In this document: in pieces, positions 1 to 11,310 of the stretch
Position numbering within the stretch: position 1 is the stretch's first letter
How the letters are laid out: each line of letters begins with the position of its first letter
Assembly (NCBI RefSeq): GCF_910592395.1
Contig: NC_088325.1
Span: 11,846,109-11,910,108 of the forward strand
Direction: 5' to 3'
Length of the DNA: 64,000 bases
Source: Lineus longissimus
Lineage: Eukaryota; Nemertea; Pilidiophora; Heteronemertea; Lineidae
Notes under the pieces: generated by a model
Told to the model about the DNA's origin: nothing
Databases searched by the model: none
Seen by the model: the letters and a program-made list of their open reading frames with translations, nothing else
Made by a program: the position numbers and the translations under genes

Positions 1-607
1 TATCAAAATATCACATGTATACATACATGCATTTTTGGTTCTCAATCAAAATGGAGGTGGCGACATGAACTTGTTTTTCTCCTGTACACTGGTTATCGAG
101 AAAAAAAGATCTCGTACCGAAATCAAACTGCCATGCGCAGAGTGAAAACTAAGCTAAATTTCAAGTGCAAAGTTCCAGCAAAATGCATCAATTTATTAAA
201 TTAAGAGTGCAAAATATTTGTCAAAATGCATTTGGATATTTAAGTTCTTCAATCTATAAACAAAAGGCTGCCTAACTTACAACTTTCGTAGAGAGTCCCT
301 GGCTCTATAAATAGATTACTCTCAAAATAAAATCTGCCATGCAAGTGTTAGACAGAAAATATGCAAAGGAGTAAAAATCATTGTCAGAGTTCTCCACTGC
401 ACCATCAGGTGACACCACTGTTCCCTTGTGCTATTTATAGGCACCCATTATTCACATCTGGCATCTGGCTCCTTTTTCCACAACCAGCTGCTTTGGATTG
501 TCTAGATCAATTTCAGGGAGATCCTGGATTCCGCGAATTTAGAGCCCCAGTACCTCAAATCAAAAACCCAGGTCATAATTTGAAATATTCTTTCTTCTTT
601 CTCCTTA

Positions 608-735
608 GAGCCAATCAGTGCAGTATAGCAGTCATGACATCACATGTCGGCACTATCAAATACCTCGGAGGTGACTCGCCGAGAAATTTTTGTGTACCGT
701 ATATATTTCACGTTTCTCATGTTTGCAGACTATTC
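608..735 (+). promoter_or_regulatory. promoter-like cluster: CCAAT box, CRE-like site, TATA-like box
   Basis: A canonical NF-Y type box (gagccaatcag, 608-618) is followed by a CRE-like tgacatcac (635-643) and a TATA-like gtatatattt (699-708). A start near 730 would fit the classical spacing. The cluster sits inside the kirrel intron on the opposite strand and no convincing exon follows. The same CCAAT box immediately follows a good polypyrimidine-AG (tattctttcttctttctccttag, ending 607), so this could instead be a splice acceptor. Confidence 0.15.
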
Positions 736-2596
736 AATATAGCCGCAAAAAGCAAAATCTTATTGATATTATCGTTCCAGGGTTGTCAAAATATTATAGT
801 AGTAGTACGCAAAAGTTGCAATTTCACAAAACTGTAAAGAAGTGGATGCTAAATTTTTCAGGTTTACAGTTTATTGCAAATTATCTGTGGAGAACACTGA
901 CAAAGTAGGACTTGCTGAGAAAATTATTCAAATCCTGGTGTTAGATTAAAGCTTTGATAGTGTGGAAATGAAAAGGAGCAGTGTTAGTAGTAAATGTAGG
1001 ACAGTGAGTTTTGAAGAGCTTTCCAATGCGGAGGGATGCACATACATATTAGGCCCTTCAAAGTGTAATTGGATCGACTCTGCCTGATTCTTTGTATAAG
1101 ATCAAATTACAGAGCACTGCAAATAAGCATTTGTACTCATGATAAATTGTGATTATCGCAACCAATCATCATGTTGTCATTGTGACTTTGTATATTGCAG
1201 GGATAGTAATATCTCATTTGCAAAGCACTTAAGATAGCTTTCAAATCTTATTCAGTTCCAATTGAAAAGTTCACATGAGCCTATTTTAACCCATTTGGAC
1301 TGAAACAAAAAAAAAATTTCATGCACCATTTTTGTACCTTTAACATGTACTGCCATGTTAATAGTGGTAACTTTATTGGTGGTTTGTGACAAACTGTATA
1401 ATTTAATGGCAAGTTTAAATTTCAAACTAAAATCGTATGGCTTTTATTGACTATACATTTTTAAATCAGTCCCCTAAAATTCTATTTAATGTCATCTACT
1501 CTGTCTGTGGTATAAAACAACTGAATGCGTGTTAAACAATGTTAAATGGTCAAAACAGTAATCACGAGACAAGAGCGTACAGGACAAAATTAGGGTCATA
1601 TTTCACAGAAGCGAGAAGGAATGTTAGCTCATTTCAAGAAGAGAAGTGTTAATAAAATTATCATAACATAATATCCTGAACAGTATTCAGAGTAGATGAA
1701 GCCACAAATTACAAATATGTTGACAGAAAAATATTTTCTTCCAAATAAAATGAGATTATTTATTTATTGAATACACTTCGTCTGGTAGTTTTGTAAAAAT
1801 AGCGAACACAGGACGGATTTTCAAGAAAGTCAGTAGGCCTTTATAAAAGTGATTTTCGGAACTGATAAAAAATATACAGTCGTTCCTCAGAATTTGCAAG
1901 GTGTTGACACAATGTAATAATAATTGTGGCTGCAATTTTTCTGCATATTTACTATATGTATGTCATTTTAAAATTTTAGTCATAAACTACAAACGAACTG
2001 GGGATCAGCGAGTTAAAGGAATCTAGCTTCATCTAAGACCGCTTCAATAATTGATGAAATCAACACAAATGCAATTGACACGACGTCATGACCATATCGG
2101 ACAAAATGTTGTCTGTCCAAATTGAACATGCTGAATTGCATTGAACAAGCGAATTTTGTATTAGATATGCTGAGCGGTCTTATGTCGATGAAACCAGAGT
2201 AAAAACAATGTTATCGTTAGTGTGTTAGAGAGCGTCATCGAAACTAGTCTAACAGATTCAAAGAGAAAAGCATGCCAAGACTGAAAGTACAGGTTCTAAA
2301 GTCTATTTCAGATCAACATGAGAGCACGTCACTGTACATTTATACACTCTTATTGTTTACAAATGTAGACGACTTGTCTAATGTTGATCTGAGATACGGT
2401 ACAGAGTCAAAAGGCATCGCGTGGTGTGAGAGACAAGACCAGAGGAATTAGTAGTTCTTTTATTGGCTCAAAGGTGGCATTACCATGCAGGATATAAGGT
2501 TTCTTGGATCCTTATATGTATATGGTAAAATGTATTATTAAAGGGGATCAATCAGTGCCATGTCCAAATTAACTTATCTTTGTATTCACATTAGAT

Positions 2597-2610
2597 GGGG
2601 GGGGGGGGGG
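2597..2610 (+). repeat. poly-G tract (14 G)
   Basis: Uninterrupted run of 14 G inside the kirrel intron. It could form a quadruplex or triplex on the G strand. On the transcribed minus-strand pre-mRNA it is poly-C. Confidence 0.9.
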
Positions 2611-2683
2611 TCAGCAGCACAGATTCACGGTATAAACACTTTCTGAGGCCTCAGTAGTAACATGCAAGGCGAAATATCTTTAA

Positions 2684-2696
2684 GGGGGGGGGGGGG
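2684..2696 (+). repeat. poly-G tract (13 G)
   Basis: Second uninterrupted G run, about 75 bp from the first. Both are followed by 'tca', but the flanks are otherwise unrelated. Confidence 0.9.
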
Positions 2697-3386
2697 TCAT
2701 CAACTTCAGGAGAGGGCAGGGGCATGTTCAAATTTGTGCCAAGTCATTCGCCAGGAAAGCTATAAGCCAGTGTGTGAATACATATTTCAGCAAGCTCTTT
2801 TATTCAACGCCTTATAATAGCAGACCATAACAGACTAACCTGTGGCTGTAATATTATGCTCTTCTGTTACTGAAAACAATGTTCCAAACACTGCATAAAC
2901 AGGGCATTCCAAAAAATTGTTTGTCACAACACCTTTACTTGGCATCCTTGTAAACCACTTTGCTACAATGCATTTTTTGACACCAGGACTGCCTGAAATT
3001 CCAGTCCCATTACATCATGACACACAGCAGATAAATGCATGCACTGCACTGAGTGATATCATGAGTGGTGTCGTAGAACTCTGCAGCGTGCATCATAATG
3101 CACTGGACCAAAAAGTTGGGCCATTGTGGCAAATGGTTGACCATTTAATGAAATAAATTGCTTACGCTTTATTACCACCAGCAAATGGTCCTTTTTATAG
3201 CAATAGCCAAAATAAATTTTGACCAACCTCGTTTGAATATGGTATCTTTTTCAAGCCCAAATGTATCTGTGAACTTGACGAAGATGAAGCAAATTTCAAT
3301 CCGGCATGGGCCACCACCTATGGGACAAGAAAAGAACTCAATTCCTGACAAATAAAAATCGTAGAAAGAAATGTAAGTTCACTCAC

Positions 3387-3578
3387 CATTTTGCTTGCTT
3401 CCTATCATGGAATATCGTTTATAACCCGGTAAATCCCGCTCGACGCCTAATCCAAACCCGTCTTTTGTCCACTGGAGTTCCCCGACCATATCCGCAACGG
3501 CGCATTTCATTGTAGCAGTGCTACCGGCGATCACGGCCTGGTCCGACGGTTCCTCCATAAAACGCTGATCACATGACA
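3387..3578 (-). CDS. kirrel: Kirrel/Kirre-like adhesion protein, coding exon 2 (first half of Ig domain 1)
   Basis: Internal exon of 192 bases (64 codons), phase 1 at both ends. The acceptor at 3581-3579 (…tatatttttcag) and the donor at 3386-3381 (gtgagt) are both strong. The product resembles the N-terminal Ig domain of the Kirrel/Kirre/Roughest/Nephrin-type family: RFMEEPSDQAVIAG (A strand), a Cys in TMKCAV (B strand), the signature QWTKDGFGLG, then RDLPGYKRYSMIGS. The second disulphide Cys is missing because it would lie in the next exon, left of the window. The acceptor and donor positions match where vertebrate KIRREL genes interrupt this domain, by recall of the family. These proteins are single-pass, homo- and heterophilic adhesion receptors with five Ig domains, used in cell recognition, myoblast fusion, axon targeting and slit-diaphragm-like junctions. 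An in-frame ATG at 3621 in a fair context could give an alternative, unspliced start. The upstream exon makes that less likely. Family assignment is firm; orthology within the family is not resolved. Confidence 0.92.
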
Positions 3579-4309
3579 CTGAAAAATATAGAACGGACAA
3601 TGCACACTTTATCCGGGCCATGTTGATAGCGGTATCGTTACCGCTCGACGATATTCCATAAAGATGTTTGTCGCCGTCGCTCGTGACTGAAAAAGAAAAT
3701 CAAGAGAGGCGTGAAATTGTGCCGGTGGCTTTTTTCGAGCCACCTACCATTCCAATGCCACAACGACAAACTCCTTACGAACATCCACGTGAAGTCTCGG
3801 CAATTTGCTTCCTGGGGTCCAAAATTCTTCAAATCGTGGGATTTTTTTGTCTAAAAGTAGATTTGTAGATTTGATATATGTATTTTACAGAAAGGTTAAT
3901 ATTGTAAAAAATTGATAGGAAAAAAATTAAAAGTTAAAAAAAAATTTCGATTCCAAGCCAAAAGGGATTGAAATTAGGAGATAGACACATATTTCATGCA
4001 GTTTGAGCAAAACTTTCCCACTAAAATGACTAAAGCACCATGCAAACGAGAGTTATAAGTCACTGCTACATGCGACAGAGCCATGAGGACATGACGGTTG
4101 TTGTTGAAATGCTGCCACCAATTGGTTAAACACTTCAAATTGCAATCCATCACTGGTAATATGTGGTCGTGGTCCTGTCGCAGGTCTCAAAGACTGAAAT
4201 CGCTCGTTTGCGCAGAGCTGAAGAAACATAATAAGGAATGGTCTGGATGGGAGTTGAGATGGAGGATTTAACTTAACTTTAGAAGCCATGCCTTCAATTT
4301 CACACTCAC

Positions 4310-4373
4310 CACCAAACAGATAAGACCACAGACAGAAAACAACACTGATGGGAGGATAAGCCATCAAAAATCC
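4310..4373 (-). CDS. kirrel: Kirrel/Kirre-like adhesion protein, start-codon exon (signal peptide)
   Basis: The exon runs from a strong acceptor (…tccatcgttttcttttag, ending 4374) to a consensus donor gtgagt at 4309-4304. The ATG is at 4364-4362 after nine bases of leader. It encodes 18 codons plus one base: a signal peptide whose hydrophobic core is ISVVFCLWSYLFG. Splicing out 731 bp (4309-3579) joins it in phase 1 to exon 3578..3387, making a Val codon. The mature protein would then start near SCDQRF, just as the Ig fold begins, and a separate signal-peptide exon ending in phase 1 is usual for this family. No upstream stop falls in the nine leader codons' worth of sequence, so coding further upstream is not excluded. 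The 3' splice site in front of the ATG means a 5'UTR exon should exist to the right on the minus strand. The -3 base of the start context is T, which is not optimal. Confidence 0.8.
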
Positions 4374-7300
4374 CTAAAAGAAAACGATGGACATAAAAAT
4401 GATGAGAGAAAACAGGTTAATTTCAAAGGTGACAATTTCAAACAGCATTGTTTAGCTTGCGATAGAACAAGCCAGGTTTAAAGAAGATATTTCCACTATA
4501 AAGGAAACAGTTTAACATGTTGTTGCAGTTAGCTTTAGAAAAAAAAGAGTTCAGCTTACAGTTAAAGCAGTCAGAGAGAATAGTTCAGCTTTAATGAGGA
4601 CTATTCTACATGAGATAGAAATTTAAGTTTCAGAAACTGCAATTCTATGTGCTGCAACAGGAAATCAGAGACTGGAATGTTCAGAAGCAACCTTCTAATG
4701 TACCAAAGATGAAATCGAAATCTATTTTGGTTTTGGTTTTGGCCACAGTGCCTGTGTCTACTCTCCGACTCCCAACAAACCAGACGCACCAAGAACTGAC
4801 TGCAAAACCTCGACAAATCACAGACGCTGACCCATAACAATGATTGATAGACAATCTGTCCACAAATAGAAACCGAATGGAACAGCTCCCTGCGCTATCT
4901 CGACCACGCCAAAACATCTGACAATTACATGAAAACCATATATCTTGCTGTCATATTCCTGCTCAGTTGATCTGAGGCTATATAATCCCTGATCGTCAGT
5001 TTGACGCTGTATGGGAAGTTCTCAATTTTGTGTTGAACTTGACAACTATATCACAGATTATAACACCGACCACTTTTTAAAAAAAACTGTTTGGTCAACA
5101 GCAATATACTGTCAGTTAAAGTTTTATACTTTCTCTAACGTGATGATTAGTGTAAACTGTGAAATTATCATGGCAGAAAAGGTTAGTGATTTGTACATTT
5201 GCACATTTTCAACTGGTGTTAAAACAAAATGTTGATATGATATTAGGAAATGAAATGATTCTGAACGTTATCACAAATGATGTGTTTTCTTTGATACATG
5301 AATTAAGAAAGATGTGGTATCGCTGCACCCAAATCCCTGTATCAATTTGATTTGGATAACTGGACTCAACATCGCTATATTCAGTCCTGTGAAGTTCTTC
5401 TTGTTTATCCCAGATGGCAACACCGCATAGCAGAAGCTGACAGTGATTCGAGATGCATGTAATCGGGGTAAGGTCAATGAAAAGAAGAGCAATTTAAGAC
5501 TAAAGTCAATGTTTGACAATCTCAAAGTCAACATCAATCGCACAGATCAACTAAAAGCATCAGTTTTGACAAAAATCAAGTTTGAGTGCTTTTGATAAAC
5601 GGTTTTGTCTTAATCATATTTTGGTGGCAAGTCTCAATCAATCAGAAAAGTGACAGTTTCGCTAAGCAGGCATGAAATTGAAATGTGTAATATGGAGGAT
5701 AATGTCCCTGATTCGATTTTGATTTCGAATAACTGTCTTTGTTTAATCAAATAGTGACTAAACCCTTTGAGGGCAAAGACTGTGTTAGTATAAGACAGGT
5801 GGTCTGCAAAGGGAGGTTCCACTGTACTAATGTAGTACATTTGTATATAAATTCTGTAGAATGTTATGTAGTCCTCTGTACTGTCAGATTGGAGAAACCT
5901 TGAGAAAATTGTTGTCCATGTTCAAAGGGTTAATGGCTGCCTGTCTCGAATATCTCCCTGACGCTAGTGATGAAAAGCGACTACTTTTTGCAACATTGTA
6001 CTCAAAGTATGTTTATGTAAATCAAGACCTCATCCATCATAATTGTTTATATCTCGTTCAGAAAGTACGGCAGTATCATGTAAATAATTATTTTTTATAT
6101 GCACCAGTACTTGACAAACAGTAGAAAAAAATTGGTAAATACAAATATCCATGTCCTTGGCAAGACAAAAAACTTTTTAACCCTTTAGGTACTCAATGCC
6201 TGATTTGCCGGTTGTAGGCCTATCATTACACTAGCCCAAAATAAAAATTATGAAAATTTTCCTTTTTATACATGTCATAAATTTTCGCAAATGGCTTAAA
6301 CAAATTGGCACTATCATTTTCATGTTTCCAGTATAACACTGGCCAACCAAAAGTGCAATATCAAACTTAAGATGAATTTAACACGTTTAAATTCAGCATT
6401 AACATGATTAAGGACCACTAATGTTCGTTGAATATTCTGAAAGTTCAAATAATTCAGTGTTGTGCTCGCTTAATGAGCCTCAGCCAAGCCTCATGGGATA
6501 TCGTCAACTGACTCATTTCACCCTAAAGAAAAACTTAATGCCCATTTTCTCACCCGAATGCAGCCAAAATGCCATCATCAAGTCAACCGTGACCCAGCTC
6601 TCATCTTAAAGCCTAATTACCGACAACTAATTAGCTGAAAGGTTAATTAGCCAACTTAATTGACTGTTGTGTAGATCAGGGGTTTATTATGTAGGATTCA
6701 CTGCAGTGCACTGCATTTGGTTTTTGCTCATGAATTTCGAAATGAATTTTATTGATGTTAGAGCAATGGCACCCACGGGTGTAATTCACAATCTTCGAAT
6801 TAAAATTAACGCCCACAAAGAAATTGACTGGAGTTACACCGAGCCTAGTAAACTTTATAATTGCCCCAATAAAATATGAGAAGAAATGTCTTAATTCAAC
6901 ATTACGTGTTTAAGGTGGCACAAGCAGTAAAATTAGGCTTAACGAGCATTGTTGATTAACAGGCTAATTATTTTAATATCTAATGGCGACATTTCTTTAA
7001 ACCCCGTTGTGTATCATCGATATATCTTAATTTGTGATACAACGCATGGTGTGTTTAGGTCATTGCAGCAAATGTCACATTTCCAGGTGTAGTTACGATC
7101 TTCCGCTTAGGAAATGTTGTCCATGTTATTTGAGAACAACGACTCCTGTTTATAAACAATGTTAATGCACAGCCGCAACCATAATCGCGGGTCTCAGTGA
7201 TATACACTTTGATATCCTCTCACCAGTCTGCATGCAACCTCAACAAGGGTTACCAAACACCTCACATGCAATTTCAAATTTTATCCAATCCCATTACTAA

Positions 7301-8159
7301 ACATGATATGAAGAAGCTTGAAAATGCAAACTTGAATCCTCAGAAAAATTTGAAACGGGGGTAAACCGAGCACAGCACATTGTAGTAACTGGCTGACAGA
7401 CACGCCCACAAATATCTGTAAGAAAGCCCAATGAGAGTCACTTGGACGTGTTGGGAGGGAAAATCTAATTAACTGGGTTGAACAAAATGTAATTACCTCC
7501 AACAACCCAACATGGGACTCGGGTAGAACCTACGACAACTGGTACAGAAGTTTGAAAAAATATTAGAGAAAATAATTTCATATTGGATAAGATCATATGT
7601 ATGATGACTAACACAAAACCTCTTTGTTTGATGAGGCAGGTCTCACGCTTTGGGACCAAACACTGAAGAAAACCAATAATGATCAAATAAATTCAGCCCA
7701 TCCAAAAACTTTGTTGGTTTTCAAGGTCACAGCCAATGCCAGGTCACGAAATTTCAGATTTTTAAGAGCAAGAAATTGATGTAACATGTGTAATACCATT
7801 ATCTTACACCAAACCCTTCTTTAACACCATCATCAAAGATCAAACCCTGAAGATGAATTAAGGCTCTATATCTAAACAAAATTCACTCAGTCTAAAATCT
7901 AGGCAATTTCCAAGACCACAGTAGATTCTCAAGGTCGTAAAATCTCAGAGCTATGGGTGCAAATGATTCCGCATAATGTCCACAAATTTGTCTCAATGAT
8001 TGAATAGACTGACCAGTTTGGCTTCATTACAAATCCTTTATTCAGTTATCACAACCAAGCCAGACCTCCCACAGGCAAGACATACATGGTTGTCAACAGA
8101 GAATAAACTTGTAGGTTTTCCAAGGTCGCAGCTTCTGACTGTCAAAGTCAAAAGGAGGG
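4374..8159. other. non-coding stretch
   Basis: No supported gene. This is upstream of the kirrel start-codon exon, within its predicted first intron. A frame at 5861-6124 follows a fair acceptor (cctctgtactgtcag) and reads like protein for about 40 codons, but it has no recognisable motif and no consensus donor. The only repeat I recognise is the MITE end at 5780-5826. Confidence 0.5.
5780..5826 (-). mobile_element. MITE terminal fragment (GGAACCTC family)
   Basis: The segment ends in gggaggttccactgtac, the inverted form of the terminus acagtggaacctc seen in the fuller copies at 24576-24734 and 27909-28090. Only one end is present, so this is a truncated copy. Confidence 0.5.
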
Positions 8160-8330
8160 TAATGAATTGTTATCATGAGTTGGGCAGGGGGGCTGATACC
8201 AGAGAACACTAATGTAGTAGGCTCAGTCCCGACACAGCCTAATCAATGTGGTCTTGGGCAAGGCAATTGCATTGGACATGTTCGATAACTTAGGGGTTTT
8301 ATCATGTCAAATTAAAATGTTTAGGGTTCA
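8160..8330 (+). mobile_element. degenerate SINE-like fragment
   Basis: The segment contains ggctcagtcccgacacagcc followed by gtggtcttgggcaaggca, wording typical of the region after the B box in tRNA-derived SINEs. The A and B boxes themselves are badly decayed. A call from word similarity only. Confidence 0.35.
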
Positions 8331-9945
8331 ATGCAAGCCCAGGAAATTCAACTTTGACTTTGCCAGCTAGGTATCCAGTTATGCTCATGGATAGAAGCAA
8401 GTGTGTCTTGCTGGAGGACAAGGTGATTTTACAGCAGAGTTGAACTCCACTTGGTATTCTTACCACTGATCCCTCTATGCACTGGCTACAAGAGAAACAT
8501 AATCGTCTCCATGTGAAAATGTATCAAACACTATTATCAAGAGAACACACTGCAAACATTACTTGTAATGTCATTGTTTTTCATAATGAGCTAGTTTGTG
8601 GCCCTGTTGATCTAATAACATGAGCCGTTTGACTTCGTTACAAAAACTTGATCAAATTATCGTACCCGTATTGGATCCGCGACACTTCTGTGTATCGGTC
8701 GACACCAGTCTTGAGTGGCTGGCAGTGTTGTTGTACAATCCTTTTTTCGATCATTGATAGCTGGGACTAAAACTATCCCCTGAGGCCATTCTGAGTAAAA
8801 GCAGGCAGTAGGCCTCATGCGGCTTACCAAGCTCAGAGCTCGGTTGGTCAAATTACTTTCTGCTTTTAAATCTGCAATCATAACCGTCATATTTTCATTG
8901 CAGCATCACAGGTTGCAATGACAGAAATCACTTGTTTGCAGTGCATTTAGGTTGCTACTGTTGAGGCATAGACAGAATTTTTCCAAACGAAGCAAGATTA
9001 CAAGTGGTTAAGATGGTTCAAATCAGAAGTAGAGGCCAGTCTAACATGTCAAAAGACAAAAGGGGACACTTCAAACACAAGAACATGCAGAAAAGAAAAG
9101 AAGTTTGGATAGAACGAAACTCAAAAGCAAATCCATCTGCACAAAAAACAAAACTAGTCACACAATAATATGCAATGTTTTCTCGAAGTGATAAATTGTC
9201 AAGACAATTGTCAATAGTATTCATCACTTTAACCAAACATCTACAAATTCATCAGTATGTTTAGTACCCATCATATTAAATGGTCCAGAAAGTCATGGAA
9301 GTGTTGAACTAACTGCTCCTACATGTAGCATTAGATATTATCTTGATTAAAATCACTTCCGGTTCACATGTAACTATTTTAATGGGAACTTTCAAATCAT
9401 GTGACATCATCACCTTATTTGAGCCTTTTTGCTTTGCCCCAGAAAAGTTGTCACAAATGACAGATTTTTTCGATTTTGCCCTTGGCCTACATTCTCACAT
9501 GTTTGGTGACACCAAACTTCGCTGAGAGTATAAATCAACTTTTCTTGATAGGCTAACTGAAGCTAATGAGGTGATCGCAAATTTGTTTTAAAGTATCACC
9601 AACAACTTGGTAGCCATTACAAACGCTTGCTGTCACATTCTCACAACTTCTTTCCATTAAGCACCATTATCCATTTTCTTCCAAGTGAGAGTTAAGTCAC
9701 CAAAATGGTAGTCATGACGGATACGGATCGTCTCACAAGCTACAGCAAGATGATGAAGGAACAAACTTGATAACTCGATTTTCTACACCCTTTCTGCATT
9801 TGTTGAAGCTATTGGGCTTATTCACCTCTACACCCACAACAACTGCTTCAAATGACAGCACTTCAAGGAATTATTATCCTGAGTGGACCAGCAACTTGGC
9901 ATTACTCAGGGAGTGTCATGTACGAAAATAATGGGTTAAACCTAC
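8331..9945. other. non-coding stretch
   Basis: No gene, RNA or repeat that I can support. Short frames here have no family features. Confidence 0.4.
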
Positions 9946-10088
9946 CTGTGTGCACCAGTAATATCCATATGAATATCGAGCCTAGCACATAGTGCTGTAT
10001 GTTGTATAGCCAGGATTTCGTCCTGGAATTCCGTCTGATTTGACAACCACACACTGGGTCCATGCTTCGAAACTCATGGACTGTTAAT
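9946..10088 (-). other. candidate internal exon (possible 5'UTR exon of the kirrel-like gene)
   Basis: The minus strand has a strong acceptor (…ttatttttatctttgcag, ending 10089) and a good donor (CACACAG followed by gtaggt at 9945). Together they define a 143-base exon. Only one frame is open: it enters in phase 2, runs 47 codons including EFRSMDPVCGC, and leaves in phase 1. No family is recognised. Joined to the kirrel exon at 4373, this frame would not match the kirrel frame. If the exon belongs to that gene it is therefore 5'UTR, or it belongs to a separate non-coding transcript. Strand and direction agree with the missing upstream exon. Splice strength is seen; the linkage is inferred. 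Confidence 0.35.
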
Positions 10089-10910
10089 CTGCAAAGATAA
10101 AAATAAGACAGAATTGATAATGTGTCAGAAAATGCTACCCAATGTAAGAAATTGTGATAGATTGGAAAGAAAATCTGTGTCAAAATGGAAGAAAATTGCC
10201 CCTTAACAGAATGGACCCAGCCGTTGGGATTTTGAAGTTGCCGAATAGCCCATTCATGAAATTCTCTGCAGTGCCATCACTGCAGGGAGATGTGAACCAT
10301 CCAAAATGAGTCTCCACTACAGAAGAACACAACAAATCCATCTTTTTGCACCTTAAAGCATAGCTTATTTAGGGACTATAAAGGGTTAACCTTGGCTAAG
10401 ACACCTTATTCAAGAAACATTGGTCTCTATCCAGAAAAAACCCTCTGAAGCTCCTCAAGTAGACCATACATCCTTTCATCCACTATTACTGAGATGAAAA
10501 ATTCCATCATAAGTTTGCTCCGGGAATATTGATTTGAGTTTCTTTAGAGCCTGGCTCCCTAAGTCAACAACTCTGATGGCCGCGAACATGATTTAAATTC
10601 AAAATGTATCGGAAAGTTGGTTGATCTAGTGCCAAGACGAGCTCTCAAAGAAACATTTCAACTCCTTGAACTTAATGCGGGATCGGTAACACGCAAGATT
10701 GGGCTTTGAGGGGACGGCAAGCTAAAATTATATTTATTGGTCAGATCTCAAGTGCCTCAAGAAAGTTTCAAAGAACTAGATTGATATTTTTAACAATTTT
10801 GAAGCTGGCAATATGCCTCCCAGAACGTCCTGAACCTTTCATCCTTGCCTGGACAAATGCTGGAGGAGTAATTCATTCTCCATACCCTGTCAGTACCTGA
10901 GAACATTTCA

Positions 10911-11310
10911 GGGGAGCCTCATAGCCTAGTGGTTAACACTGCTGGCTACCATTCAACAGGGCAAGGGTTCGATATCAGGGAGAACCCAGGATTGTATTTC
11001 TAAAAGAACCATCCTGGCTTTTCGGGGGACTAAAAATCCTGGCTCTCCACAGTCCTTTGAATGAGAGTTAAAACTGAGGTTCCTCATATCTCGTGTCTAT
11101 ACCAAGGCAGGTTAAAGACCCAACCAAGTGAGAAACATGAGTAGCTTGCGTGGACTCAACCTCTCCCCGAAGTTGGATTCGCTTGGCCAATAAACCCAAT
11201 TGGCGCATTAACAGTAGTGTCAAGCATAAATGCTCATCCCACCTTAAAGGCGGAATACTCCAAGTTGGCAAGGGCATGTCGATAGAGAGGGTACCTCTGA
11301 CAACCTAGGT
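10911..11310 (+). mobile_element. tRNA-derived SINE, about 400 bp
   Basis: The head has Pol III promoter boxes: an A-box-like tagcctagtggtta at 10922-10935 and a B-box-like gggttcgatatc at 10965-10976, spaced as in a tRNA. The tRNA-unrelated body follows (aaaatcctggctctccacag, then aggcaggttaaagaccca, then a segment ending gggcatgtcgatag). The frame on the opposite strand at 11068-11277 is an artefact of this body. No clear terminal duplication was found. Confidence 0.7.

Larger units (their letters stand above)
1..3386 (-). other. 5' part of intron 2 of the kirrel-like gene
   Basis: This stretch lies downstream of the donor at 3386 on the minus strand and should be intron. I looked for the expected next exon, which would carry the YEC motif of Ig domain 1, and did not see it, so the intron probably extends past the window edge. 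Frames at 361-837 and 2917-3156 have no family features and look like chance. Two poly-G tracts and a promoter-like cluster near 608-735 are listed separately. Confidence 0.7.

Noticed and set aside
361-837. 158-codon plus-strand frame
   Set aside because: No domain, mixed composition, crosses a strong polypyrimidine-AG and lies in the kirrel intron. Within chance length for 64 kb.
3579-3621. In-frame ATG at 3621 giving an unspliced signal-peptide-like start for the kirrel exon
   Set aside because: A strong acceptor lies at 3579-3581 in the right phase, and a separate upstream signal-peptide exon joins perfectly. Kept only as an alternative.
11068-11277. 69-codon minus frame
   Set aside because: Lies in the SINE body.
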